Source: CAVZCK01 sp963773735
GTDB taxonomy: Bacteria > Pseudomonadota > Alphaproteobacteria > Rhizobiales > Rhodomicrobiaceae
Direction of reading: 5' to 3'
DNA length: 64,000 bases
Assembly (NCBI GenBank): GCA_963773735.1
Contig: CAVZCK010000034.1
Coordinates: forward strand, 62,001 to 126,000
The first letter of the stretch is position 1. Every line of letters starts with the position of its first letter. Made by a program: the position numbers and the translations under genes. Below the pieces are notes generated by a model. That model saw only the letters and a list, made by a program, of their open reading frames with translations. It was not told where the DNA came from and searched no databases. Shown here piece by piece: positions 27,342 through 36,497 of this stretch.

Positions 27342-28960
27342 ATGACTGAGAGCAACGGCAATGCCGCCCTGTATTTCGTAGACCGGCATCGGTCCGGACA
27401 CTCAGCCGACAAGATCGCTTTTATCGAAGCCGGCGACGGCGGGCGCTCGCTCGCCTATCGCGACCTGGCCCAGAAATCCGACAATATGGCGGACCTTTAT
27501 GAGCGCCACGGTCTCAGGCCAGAAGACCGCGCGGCGATGTTGGTGCTCGACCAGATCGAGTTTCCCGTCATTTTCTGGGGAAGCCTAAAGGCCGGCATCG
27601 TCCCCGTTCCGCTCAATACCTTGCTGTCCCCCGCACTTTATGACGCCATGCTGAAGGATAGCCGCGCGCGGGCCCTTTTCATCTCCGCCGAGCTGCTTCC
27701 CGCTATCGAGCCCGTTCTTGCCGGCAATCCCTATCTTCGGGTGGTTTTCGTTATCGAGCGGCAGACCGGGCGCACCGGTGCATCGATCTTCGAACGGCTT
27801 TTCGGCGGCGCCGGCAAACAGCGCGACGCGTCTTTCCACGACTTCGCCGAAGAGCTGGCTTCAGCCTCGCCGCGCGGTGCAATCAGCGGTGTCGCCGGAC
27901 GAGTGCGCCTTCTGGCTTTATTCGTCGGGCTCAACCGGCGCGCCAAAGGGCGTCAGGCATGTCCATGGCAGCCTTCAGGCAACCGCCGACACCTATGCGC
28001 GCGCACGTTCTCGGCGTCTTGCCCGATGATGTCGTGTTCTCAGCCGCGAAGATGTTTTTCGCCTACGGCCTGGGAAATTCAATGACATTCCCGATGTCAG
28101 TCGGGGCGACCACGGTGCTGTTATCCGCCCGGCCGACTCCAGACAGCGTGGCGGCGGTGATGCGGCAGACGGAGCCGACGATCTTTTGCGGCGTGCCGAC
28201 GCTCTATGCAGCGATGCTGGCCGCTTTCGCCGGCAAGAAGCCGGCGGGCTTCGACCGTCTCCGGCGTTGCATCTCGGCCGGCGAGGCCCTTCCGGCAGAG
28301 GTCGGTGCGCGCTGGGCCGAGCTAACCGGCGTTGACATATTGGACGGGGTCGGCTCGACCGAGATGCTTCATATCTTCCTTTCCAACCGGCCGAGCGATG
28401 TCGTGCTCGGAACATCGGGCGTCGCCGTGCCGGGATATGAGCTGCGTCTGGTCAATGAGCAGGGCGAGCCGGTGAGCGCTGGAAATATCGGCGAACTCCT
28501 GGTGAACGGTCCCTCCGCGGCTGACAGCTATTGGAACAAGCGGGCCCAAAGCCGGGCGACATTCCAGGGCCAGTGGACGCGCACCGGCGATAAATATGAG
28601 CTCCGCGAGGACGGCCGGCTCGTCTATTGCGGGCGCACGGACGACATGTTCAAGGTCAGCGGCATGTGGGTTGCGCCTTTCGAGATCGAGCAGGCGCTGA
28701 TTTCGCACCCCTCCGTGCTCGAATGCGCCGTGATCGCTGCGCGCGATGAAGACGGGCTCGAGAAACCCAAAGCCTATGTCGTGCTCAAATCCGGCAATGA
28801 AACACATACCCTGGCGGACGAGTTGAAGGAGCATGTGAAGGAAAAAGTCGGCAAGTGGAAATATCCGCGCTGGATTCAGTTTGTCGACGACCTGCCCAAG
28901 ACCGCCACTGGAAAAATCCAGCGTTTCAAGCTGAGAGAGATGGAGAGAACTTCCTTATGA
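27342..28960 (+). CDS. bclA: Benzoate-CoA ligase (frame broken twice)
   Basis: About 539 residues after skipping one extra base near 27878 and one near 28000. It activates benzoate with ATP and CoA to benzoyl-CoA, the entry step of the box pathway. Seen: AALYFVDRHRSGHSADKIAF, the AMP-binding loop FWLYSSGSTGAPKGVRHVHG (middle frame), FFAYGLGNSMTFPMSVGATT, ILDGVGSTEMLHIFLSN, the hinge region YCGRTDDMFKVSGMWVAPFE and the catalytic lysine in LPKTATGKIQRFKLREM. These match the benzoate-CoA ligase family. The stop overlaps the next start (ATGA). The start at 27342 has the better ribosome-binding site than ATG 27315. Confidence 0.92.
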
Positions 28961-29776
28961 GCTGGCAGCCGGGCGGAACCCAGTGGATCACGGTCGGACG
29001 GAAAGCGGCTCGAATGCCGTTATTGGGGCCGGGCGCCCGAAGTCGCGCCGACGCTTGTGCTGCTGCATGAAGGGCTTGGCTCGGCCAGCTTATGGAAAGA
29101 CTTCCCCGAGAAGCTGGCCGAGAGGACCAGCTACGGCGTCTTCGCCTATTCACGTGCAGGTTACGGCAGGTCCGATCCGGCCACGCTGCCGCGCCATCTC
29201 GACTACATGACGCGCGAAGCCGTCGATGTTCTCCCACGCGTCCTCGAAGCCATCGGGTTTCGGCGCGGCGTTCTTCTCGGCCACAGCGACGGCGCGTCCA
29301 TCGCTGCGATTTATGCAGGCAGCGTGAAGGATTTCCGCGTTCGCGGCCTTTGCCTGATCTCGCCGCATTTTTTCACCGAGCCGGAGGGGCTTGCATCGAT
29401 CGCCGAAGCCAAGCTCCAGTACGAGACAGGTGATCTGCGCGAACGGCTTGCCCGGCACCACGGCGATGTCGATAACGCCTTTCGCGGCTGGAACGAGGCT
29501 TGGCTCGATCCGGGCTTCAAGGCCTGGAATATCGAGGACGCGATCGCCTATATCCGTGTTCCCGTGCTCGCAGTCCAGGGGCGCGACGATCAATATGGCA
29601 CGCTGGCTCAGATCGACGCGCTGCGGAACGGCCTCTATTCACCGCTGGATGTCGAAATCCTCGATGGTTGCAGACACTCGCCGCATCTCGAGCGTCCCGA
29701 CGAGACGCTTGCGATGGTCACCGATTTTCTCGCGCGGCTCGACCGTATCGAAGCCGTCGAGGGGATGGTCGCATGA
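28957..29776 (+). CDS. Alpha/beta hydrolase of the box cluster (frame broken once)
   Basis: About 272 residues from ATG 28957, overlapping the ligase stop, with one extra G near 28996. Corrected N-terminus: MSWQPGGTQWITVDGKRLE, then YWGRAPEVAPTLVLLHEGLG. The nucleophile elbow is GVLLGHSDGASIAAIYAG (Ser in GHSDG), the acid lies in VLAVQGRDDQYG and the histidine in DGCRHSPHLERPDE. Hydrolases like this are often present in benzoyl-CoA oxygenase clusters. They are thought to act on lactone or CoA-ester intermediates, though the exact substrate is not settled. The second part of the frame is open to 29776. Confidence 0.85.
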
Positions 29777-29897
29777 AGCCGGAGAGCTATGTGGAAGGGC
29801 GGTGGCTTACTGACCTTCGGCCTGCGCAATGTGCGATAAAATGCATTACGCTCGGCAACGTGAAGGCAAATGACCAGCTTATATGCGTTATTTTTCA

Positions 29898-29928
29898 TTT
29901 ACTTGAGAAATAGGTGCAATATAATGCT
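29898..29928 (+). promoter_or_regulatory. boxC promoter with overlapping TGCA operator
   Basis: TTTACT (29898-29903) and a perfect TATAAT (29920-29925) are 16 bases apart. The minus-10 box is embedded in TGCAATATAATGCT (29915-29928), nearly the two-fold symmetric TGCA-N6-TGCA. The 13-base core TGCAATATAATGC is identical at the boxR promoter. A repressor bound here would cover the minus-10 element. A further TGCA occurs near 29840. Confidence 0.6.
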
Positions 29929-29952
29929 TATTGCTCGCTAGGAGATGGGCGC

Positions 29953-31611
29953 ATGACCAAACGCATCGACTTTCAGACCGACCCATCGCGCTACCGTCAT
30001 TGGCGTATCGCCTGTGACGGCGACATCGCGACCCTCTACATGGATGTCGACGAGAAGGGCGGGCTTTTCGATGGCTACGACCTGAAGCTCAACTCCTACG
30101 ATCTCGGTGTGGATATCGAGCTGGCGGACGCCGTTCAGCGCCTCCGCTTCGAGCATCCGGAAGTGCGCGCGGTCGTGCTGCGCTCGGGCAAGAACAACGT
30201 TTTCTGCGCTGGAGCGAATATTCGCATGCTCGGCGCGGCAAGCCACGCCCATAAGGTCAATTTCTGCAAATTCACCAACGAGACGCGCAACACCTTCGAA
30301 GCGGCGGGCCGCGAATCCCGCCAGCCCTATATCTGCGCCGTGCGGGGCGCCTGCGCGGGCGGCGGCTACGAACTCGCCCTCGCCTGCGACCACATCATCC
30401 TCGCCGATGACGGCTCATCCACCGTGGCGCTCCCCGAAGTGCCGCTTCTCGCCGTATTGCCCGGCACGGGCGGCCTGACCCGCGTGACCGACAAGAGGAA
30501 GGTGCGCCGGGACCTTGCCGACGTGTTCTGCTCTGTGGAGGAGGGGGTGAAGGGCAAGCGCGCCGCCGAGTGGCGTCTCGTCGATGAGATCGCGCCGAAT
30601 TCCAAATTCGACGAGATCGTCGCCGAGCGCGCCCAAGCATTCGCCGCGCGTTCGTCCCGCAAAGGCGGGACCGGCATCGCTCTGACACCGCTCACGCGCG
30701 CCTTCGGTGACGACGGCTCGGTGACCTATTCCACCGTCGAGATTGCGATCGACCGCGCTCTCGGCATCGCGACGATCACGATTTCCGGTCCGAAAGATGC
30801 CCCTCCCGCCGGACGCGACGCACTCCACGCTCAAGGCGCGGACAATTGGATGCTGCGCTGCGCCCGCGAGCTTGACGATGCCATCCTGCATCTTCGGTTC
30901 AACGAGCCGGAGCTTGGGCTCATCATATTCAAATCGCAAGGCGATCCCGAGCTGGTCGTCGCCCATGAGCGTTTTCTGCTGAGCAACCGCGATGACTGGC
31001 TGGCGAACGAAATCCTGCTCGCCTGGAAGCGCGTCCTGAAGCGCATCGATCTGACCTCGCGCTCACTCGTCGCGCTGATCGAACCAGGCTCCTGCTTCGT
31101 CGGCACGCTTGCCGAAATCCTTTTCGCAGTCGACCGCAGCTACATGGCCGATGGCGAGTTCGAAGGCGACAATCGGCCCGTCGCCACGCTCACTTTGACG
31201 GAGGCAAATTTCGGCCTCTATCCGATGTCCAACGATCTCACGCGGCTGCAAACACGCTTTCTCGGCGAGCCGGAGCGAGTGGAGGAGGCGAAGTCAAAAG
31301 CCGGCGCATCGCTGCTCGCCCGCGACGCCAGCGCTCTGGGCCTCGTCACCTTCGCCCTCGACGATATCGACTGGGAGGATGAAATCCGCGTCTTCCTCGA
31401 GGAGCGCACCAGTTTTTCCCCCGACGCCATGACCGGCATGGAGGCCAATCTCCGCTTCGCCGGTCCCGAGACCATGGAGACGCGCATCTTCGGTCGTCTC
31501 ACCGCATGGCAGAACTGGATTTTCCAACGCCCCAACGCCGTAGGTGAGAATGGCGCGCTCAAGCGCTACGGAACCGGCCTGCGCGGCGAATTCGACAGAC
31601 GCCGGGTGTGA
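29953..31611 (+). CDS. boxC: 2,3-epoxybenzoyl-CoA dihydrolase
   Basis: 552 residues from ATG 29953, preceded by AGGAG. BoxC hydrolyses the 2,3-epoxide of benzoyl-CoA and opens the ring, giving 3,4-dehydroadipyl-CoA semialdehyde and formate. The first half has a crotonase fold: VVLRSGKNNVFCAGANIRML, ICAVRGACAGGGYELALACD and LPEVPLLAVLPGTGGLTRV. The second half contains WMLRCARELDDAILHLRFNE, LVALIEPGSCFVGTLAEI and a C-terminal helical part. Full length and unbroken. It starts a boxC-boxB-boxA-thioesterase transcript. Confidence 0.96.
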   Translation: MTKRIDFQTDPSRYRHWRIACDGDIATLYMDVDEKGGLFDGYDLKLNSYDLGVDIELADAVQRLRFEHPEVRAVVLRSGKNNVFCAGANIRMLGAASHAHKVNFCKFTNETRNTFEAAGRESRQPYICAVRGACAGGGYELALACDHIILADDGSSTVALPEVPLLAVLPGTGGLTRVTDKRKVRRDLADVFCSVEEGVKGKRAAEWRLVDEIAPNSKFDEIVAERAQAFAARSSRKGGTGIALTPLTRAFGDDGSVTYSTVEIAIDRALGIATITISGPKDAPPAGRDALHAQGADNWMLRCARELDDAILHLRFNEPELGLIIFKSQGDPELVVAHERFLLSNRDDWLANEILLAWKRVLKRIDLTSRSLVALIEPGSCFVGTLAEILFAVDRSYMADGEFEGDNRPVATLTLTEANFGLYPMSNDLTRLQTRFLGEPERVEEAKSKAGASLLARDASALGLVTFALDDIDWEDEIRVFLEERTSFSPDAMTGMEANLRFAGPETMETRIFGRLTAWQNWIFQRPNAVGENGALKRYGTGLRGEFDRRRV

Positions 31612-31643
31612 CGTCCGGGCGAGGAACCCCCCAAAGGAGTTGA

Positions 31644-33098
31644 ATGATGTCCGATCTGGTCAATGTCGCCTATGACACGCAAATCCCGAACAATGTCGGA
31701 CTGTCGAGCGACAAGCGTGTCCTCAAGGCGCTGGAGCGATGGCATCCGGGCTACCTCACCTGGTGGCATGATCTGGGTCCGGAAGGCTTTCAGCAAAGCC
31801 TTGTCTATCTGCGCACCGCCGTCAGCGTCGATCCCAAGGGCTGGGCGAAATTCGATTATGTCCGGATGCCGGAATATCGCTGGGGCATTCTGCTCGCGCC
31901 TCAGGTCGAGGGACGCAAAATTCCTTGCGGCGAGCATTGCGGCCAGCCGGCGTGGCAGGAGGTTCCCGGCGAATATCGCGCCATGCTCCGCCGCCTCATT
32001 GTAATCCAGGGCGACACCGAGCCGGCTTCGGTCGAACAACAGCGCCATCTCGGCAAGACGGCGCCGTCCCTCTACGACATGCGCAACCTGTTCCAGGTCA
32101 ATGTCGAGGAAGGGCGCCATCTCTGGGCGATGGTCTATCTGCTGCACAAATATTTCGGCGCGGACGGGCGCGAGGAGGCTGATGAGCTATTGCGCCGTCA
32201 ATCAGGATCGGAGGAAGCACCTCGCATGTTAGGGGCCTTCAACGAGGCGACGCCCGATTGGCTGTCCTTCTTCATGTTCACCTATTTCACCGACCGCGAT
32301 GGCAAGATGCAGCTTGAAGCCCTTGCCCAATCCGGGTTCGATCCTCTGTCGCGCACCTGCCGCTTCATGCTGACCGAGGAGGCACATCACATGTTCGTCG
32401 GCGAGACGGGCGTCGGACGCATCATTCAGCGTACATGCGAGGCGATGGACGAAGCCGGCATCACCGATCCTTACGACATCGACAAGGTTCGCGCCCTTGG
32501 CGTCATCGACCTGCCGACCGTTCAGAAGAAGCTGAACCTGCACTACTCCTTGTCGCTCGACCTGTTCGGCTCGGAAATCTCCACCAATGCGGCAAACGCC
32601 TTCCATGCGGGCGTCAAGGGCCGCTATCAGGAAGCCAAGCTCGATGACGATCACCGGCTCCACGACACGACCTATCCTGTCGTGCACATGAGGGATGGCC
32701 GGATCGTTTCCGAGGAAGTGCCCGCGCTGTCGGCAATCAATATACGGCTGCGCGACGATTACACGCGTGACGCCTCAGGCGGCGTCACCCGCTGGAACGC
32801 CATCATCGACAAGACGGGCGTCGAGTTCGAGGTCAAGCTGCCCTATCAGGGCTTTCACCGCCAGATCGGCGCTTTCGCGAATGCTCATATTACCCCGGAC
32901 GGAACGGTCGTCTCCAAGGATGAGTGGTGGGCCAAACGCGATGAATGGCTGCCCAGCGCCGCGGATGCCGATTTCATCCAATCTTTGATGAAGCCGCAAT
33001 GGGAGCCGGGCAAATTCGCGGGATGGATCGCACCGCCCAGGGTCGGCATCGACAACAAGCCTGGCGATTTCGAATATGTACAATTGCACATGGCGTAA
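31644..33098 (+). CDS. boxB: Benzoyl-CoA 2,3-epoxidase, oxygenase subunit
   Basis: 484 residues. BoxB is the di-iron oxygenase that epoxidises benzoyl-CoA with O2, using electrons from BoxA. Di-iron ligands are in place: the glutamate region IQGDTEPASVEQQRHLG, an ExxH pair at E156/H159 (VEEGRHLWAMV), an aspartate in TYFTDRDGK and the second ExxH pair at E246/H249 (LTEEAHHMF). AAAGGAG lies just before the double ATG at 31644/31647. The gap to boxC is 32 bp. The frame is intact. Confidence 0.97.
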   Translation: MMSDLVNVAYDTQIPNNVGLSSDKRVLKALERWHPGYLTWWHDLGPEGFQQSLVYLRTAVSVDPKGWAKFDYVRMPEYRWGILLAPQVEGRKIPCGEHCGQPAWQEVPGEYRAMLRRLIVIQGDTEPASVEQQRHLGKTAPSLYDMRNLFQVNVEEGRHLWAMVYLLHKYFGADGREEADELLRRQSGSEEAPRMLGAFNEATPDWLSFFMFTYFTDRDGKMQLEALAQSGFDPLSRTCRFMLTEEAHHMFVGETGVGRIIQRTCEAMDEAGITDPYDIDKVRALGVIDLPTVQKKLNLHYSLSLDLFGSEISTNAANAFHAGVKGRYQEAKLDDDHRLHDTTYPVVHMRDGRIVSEEVPALSAINIRLRDDYTRDASGGVTRWNAIIDKTGVEFEVKLPYQGFHRQIGAFANAHITPDGTVVSKDEWWAKRDEWLPSAADADFIQSLMKPQWEPGKFAGWIAPPRVGIDNKPGDFEYVQLHMA

Positions 33099-33291
33099 GG
33101 TGCGCGGGTCCATGGCAGCGGATTGCTCGGCTCGCATCCATTCGCCAAAGCGAGCGCAAGCACATGCCTTGCGGTGCCACGATCGAGGCGGCTCGCGAGC
33201 ATCCGCGCCCGCAACGCACCGCAGTGGGTCAACAACGCCGCCTTGGACTGTCCGAAGGTGAAATGGTTTCTGCGTGGCGCGGATTTCAGCG
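33099..33291. other. Short intergenic region between boxB and boxA
   Basis: 193 bases with open frames on both strands but no recognisable protein. It is longer than other gaps in the operon. No terminator hairpin is evident, so boxA is probably still co-transcribed. Confidence 0.35.
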
Positions 33292-34486
33292 ATGACTGAG
33301 CCTATCAAGCAGCATCTGATCGATCCGGAAATCTGCATTCGTTGCCATACATGCGAGGAAGCCTGCCCGGCCGATGCCATCACCCATGACCACGTCAACG
33401 TTGTCGTGGATGCGGAGAAGTGCAATTTCTGCATGGCCTGCATCGCGCCCTGCCCCACCGGCTCGATCGATAATTGGCGCGTGGTGCGCGCGCCCGTATT
33501 CGCTAGCGGAACAACTCGCATGGTCTGAATTGCCGCCTCAGGAGGAACTCGGCAACGGTTACGGCGTCGAGACGGCAATCGAGGCGCTCGACGGAGAGAT
33601 CGCCGCCCTCTTGGCCGAGGCGCATAAAGGCACGGGCGGGCTCGCCAGGCCCCCCGTTTCGGCATCGAAACCCACCGTCAATCTCTTCCCTCTCGGCCAG
33701 CCCGTCGAAGCGACAGTTCAGGGCAATTACCGGCTGACGGCCGAACACGCCGATTCCGATGTGCGCCACATCATCCTCGATCTAGGCGCAACGACATTTC
33801 CTGTGCTCGAAGGTCAGAGCGTGGGGATCATCCCGCCAGGCACCGACGCGAAGGGCAAGCCCCATCTGCCTCGCCTCTATTCGGTGTCGAGCCCGCGCGA
33901 CGGCGAGCGGCCCAACACCAACAACCTCTCACTCACTGTCAAGCGCGAGCCGGGCGGCGTTTGCTCCAACTATATTTGCGACCTTGCAAAGGGCGATCGT
34001 GTCCTGATGACCGGCCCGTTCGGTGCGACCTTCCTCATGCCCAACGATCCGCAGACTAAGCTGATCATGGTGTGCACTGGCACAGGTTCAGCGCCATTCC
34101 GCGCCTTCACGATGCGGCGGCAGCGTGTCATGCCGGAAGTCAAGGGCTCGCTGATGCTGTTCTTCGGGGCGCGCAGCCCAGACTGCCTGCCTTATTTCGG
34201 CCCACTAAAAAAGGTTTCCGCCGCTTTCCTCGCCAAGCATTTTGCCTTCAGCCGGGTGGCTGGCGAGCCCAAAGTCTATGTCCAGGACCGGCTGCAGCAG
34301 ACGGGAGAGATGCTCGCACCGCTTCTGACCGATCCGACGGCGCATATCTATATTTGCGGGTTGAAAGAGATGGAGGCCGGCGTCGACAACGCCTTCGCTG
34401 CCATTGCCGACAATGCGGGGCTGCACTGGGAGAGCTTGCGCGAGGCCATGCGCGAGACGGGGCGTTATCATGTCGAAACCTATTAA
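33292..34486 (+). CDS. boxA: Benzoyl-CoA 2,3-epoxidase, reductase subunit (frame broken once)
   Basis: About 397 residues after skipping one extra C near 33494. BoxA passes electrons from NADPH through FAD and two [4Fe-4S] clusters to BoxB. Ferredoxin domain: CIRCHTCEEACPADAI and CNFCMACIAPCPTGSIDNW, the eight cluster cysteines. Then FAD/NADP reductase domain: PRLYSVSSPRDGE (FAD), GGVCSNYICDLAKGDRV, IMVCTGTGSAPFRAF (NADP) and the C-terminal HIYICGLKEMEAGVDNAF. The break falls between NWRVVRAP and YSLAEQLAWSELP. The thioesterase start overlaps its 3' end. Confidence 0.93.
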
Positions 34487-34950
34487 GCCTCCTGCCCCGG
34501 CAGCGGCCGGGACCGGCGCGGCAGGAAGGCGTATCCACCGCGTTCATTCATAGAATTCGCGTACATTGGGCCGATTGCGATCCGGCTTCGATCGCCTATA
34601 CGGGGCAGATCCCGCGTTTTGCGCTGGAAGCAATCGAGGCGTGGTGGGAGCACCATGCGGGGCTCGACTGGTATCAGCTCAATCTCGACCGGAATATCGG
34701 CACCCCTTTCGTGCATATGACGCTCGACTTCAGATCGCCGGTTACGCCCCGCCATCTGCTTGAGTGCCAGGTTGCGCTCGTGCGGCTCGGAAATAGCTCC
34801 ATCACCCACCGGGTCACCGGTTCTCAAAACGGCGTTTTGTGCTTCGAGGGCGAGTTCGTGGCCGCGTTTGTCGATGCCAAGGCAATGAAACCGCGCCGGC
34901 TTCCTGCGGATATTTTATGCGCGATCGAGCGCAATCCATCGCCGGAGTAA
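34470..34950 (+). CDS. Acyl-CoA thioesterase, 4HBT family (frame broken once)
   Basis: The conserved part reads FIHRIRVHWADCDPASIAYT, then ALEAIEAWWEHHAGLDWYQL and GTPFVHMTLDFRSPVTPRHL. This is the hot-dog fold with the 4-hydroxybenzoyl-CoA-thioesterase-type catalytic aspartate (WADCDPA). No start codon exists in that frame near its beginning. ATG 34470, inside the end of boxA, opens a frame that joins it if one extra base near 34526 is removed, giving about 160 residues. A thioesterase in a box operon may release trapped benzoyl-CoA or other CoA esters. Confidence 0.8.
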
Positions 34951-34998
34951 GCCGCTTCGTAGACAGCCGCGAAACACCTTGGCGAATCGAGAAGCGAT

Positions 34999-35012
34999 TG
35001 CAATATAATGCA
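34999..35012 (+). promoter_or_regulatory. boxR promoter element and TGCA-N6-TGCA operator
   Basis: TGCAATATAATGCA is an exact TGCA-N6-TGCA and contains the minus-10 hexamer TATAAT (35004-35009). It lies 26 bp before ATG 35038 and is identical over 13 bases to the boxC promoter element. The simplest reading is that BoxR controls its own gene and boxC through the same site. The minus-35 region is less clear (TTGGCG at a long 19-base spacing). Confidence 0.6.
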
Positions 35013-35080
35013 TCGACGGCGATCAAGAGTTCTACGGATGAGCGAAATAGTGACTTTCGGCGGGCAGGTCAGCTCCGCGA

Positions 35081-35962
35081 TTGGCGACGCGCCACATCGA
35101 TGAGGCCACGATCGATCGGCTGCTCGTCTCGGTCGGCGAGCGCGTCCGCAACGCGCGCACCCGCATGGGTCTGTCTCGTCGTGCTCTCGCAGAGAAATCC
35201 GGTGTGTCGCAGCGCTATCTTGCCCAGCTTGAAAGTGGTCAGGGCAATATCTCGATCGCGCTGCTGCTGCGGATCGCTCACGCACTGGATTTCCGTATCG
35301 AGTGGCTCGTTGCCGAGGAAGATCCCTGGACGTCGGAAATCGTCATGATCTCGTCGCTCCTGCGCAGCGCCACGCGGGCGCAGCGCGAGCGCGTACTGGA
35401 AATTCTCGATCCCGAAAATCCCGGTTTGCGCCGCGCCCAGCGGATCGCTTTCATCGGCCTGCGTGGGGCTGGCAAGTCGACGTTGGGACGGCTCACGGCC
35501 GCGCAGCTGAAATTGCCGTTTCTGGAGCTGAACGAGGATATCGAACAGGCGAGCGGGATGCCCGTCGACGAAGTGATGGCGCTCTACGGCCAGGAAGGTT
35601 ACCGCCATCTTGAGCGGCAGTCGCTCGAGCGTGTCGTGGCAACACACGACGAGGTGGTGCTTGCCGTCGCCGGCGGCATCGTCTCACAACCCGAGACGTT
35701 CAACTACCTCTTGCGCAATTTTCACACGATCTGGCTGAAGGCCGAGCCGGAAGAGCATATGGCGCGCGTGCGCGGCCAGGGCGACGAGCGGCCCATGGCG
35801 GGCAACCCGGACGCAATGGCCGAGCTGCGCAATATCCTGACGAGCCGGGAAGCGCTCTATTCGAGGGCGGAGGCGCATGTCAACACCTCGAAGACCACTC
35901 TGCAGGAGAGTCTCGAGGCTGTGATCGATGCCATTCACAAGCATCACTTTCTTGCCGCGTAA
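35081..35962 (+). CDS. boxR: BoxR/BzdR-type transcriptional regulator (XRE plus shikimate-kinase-like domain)
   Basis: About 293 residues. N-terminal XRE helix-turn-helix: GERVRNARTRMGLSRRALAE, KSGVSQRYLAQLESGQGNIS. C-terminal domain resembling shikimate kinase: IAFIGLRGAGKSTLGRLTAA (P-loop), FLELNEDIEQASGMPVDEVM and LAVAGGIVSQPETFNYLL. Family members bind benzoyl-CoA and control aerobic or anaerobic benzoate genes. The frame begins at TTG 35081. ATG 35038 could be the true start if one extra base near 35090 is removed, adding MSEIVTFGGQVSSAIGD. It closes the box cluster. Confidence 0.93.
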   Translation: MATRHIDEATIDRLLVSVGERVRNARTRMGLSRRALAEKSGVSQRYLAQLESGQGNISIALLLRIAHALDFRIEWLVAEEDPWTSEIVMISSLLRSATRAQRERVLEILDPENPGLRRAQRIAFIGLRGAGKSTLGRLTAAQLKLPFLELNEDIEQASGMPVDEVMALYGQEGYRHLERQSLERVVATHDEVVLAVAGGIVSQPETFNYLLRNFHTIWLKAEPEEHMARVRGQGDERPMAGNPDAMAELRNILTSREALYSRAEAHVNTSKTTLQESLEAVIDAIHKHHFLAA

Positions 35963-35980
35963 TGCCAGATGATCTTGGGT

Positions 35981-36000
35981 CTTGGGGACACGTCCCCAAG
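35981..36000 (+). terminator. Hairpin after boxR
   Basis: CTTGGGGA pairs with TCCCCAAG around a 4-base loop, 18 bp after the boxR stop. There is no T run, so termination may be inefficient or Rho-dependent. Confidence 0.4.
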
Positions 36001-36497
36001 ACAATGCACGCGTACCTGGATTATCCCGTTGCTATCAGCTTGATTGCCTTGCCCTTTATGGTGGAGAAGCGAAAGGACGTGTGCATCTGTTTTGCTGGCC
36101 CCGCCATCACGCTGCGCGTTGCCAATAGCCTTTCCAGAAGCGGCTAACTGGGGCGGCGAAACACCGAGTTCCTGTTCCCCAACTCCAAGCGGTGGAACGC
36201 CGAATTCGTCGCGGGCCACAGAGAGAGGCATCCGCAACTAGCTGGAGGTCTATGATCTCAGCCACGTCCAGAACGCCCTCGACCTAATAGAGCGAGATCG
36301 GCGCGGCGATCTTCCTCCTCTCCCCGGCCTCGGCATTCATGACCGGCCACGGACGCAGCCGCTCTCGCCGAAACCATCGAAGGTGGTATCATGCGGCCAT
36401 AGTCGAATCGTTCATGGTCAACGCACGGGGAGCCATTGGGCGAGGGCGGGCCGATCCCGCGACCTGCTGCTCGGCGTCCGACGACAAGGGGCACACA
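36001..36497. other. Intergenic region without a convincing gene
   Basis: About 500 bases between boxR and the dehydrogenase gene. Frames on both strands lack recognisable similarity. A frame in phase with the dehydrogenase extends back to about 36339 but shows no family resemblance. Confidence 0.4.
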
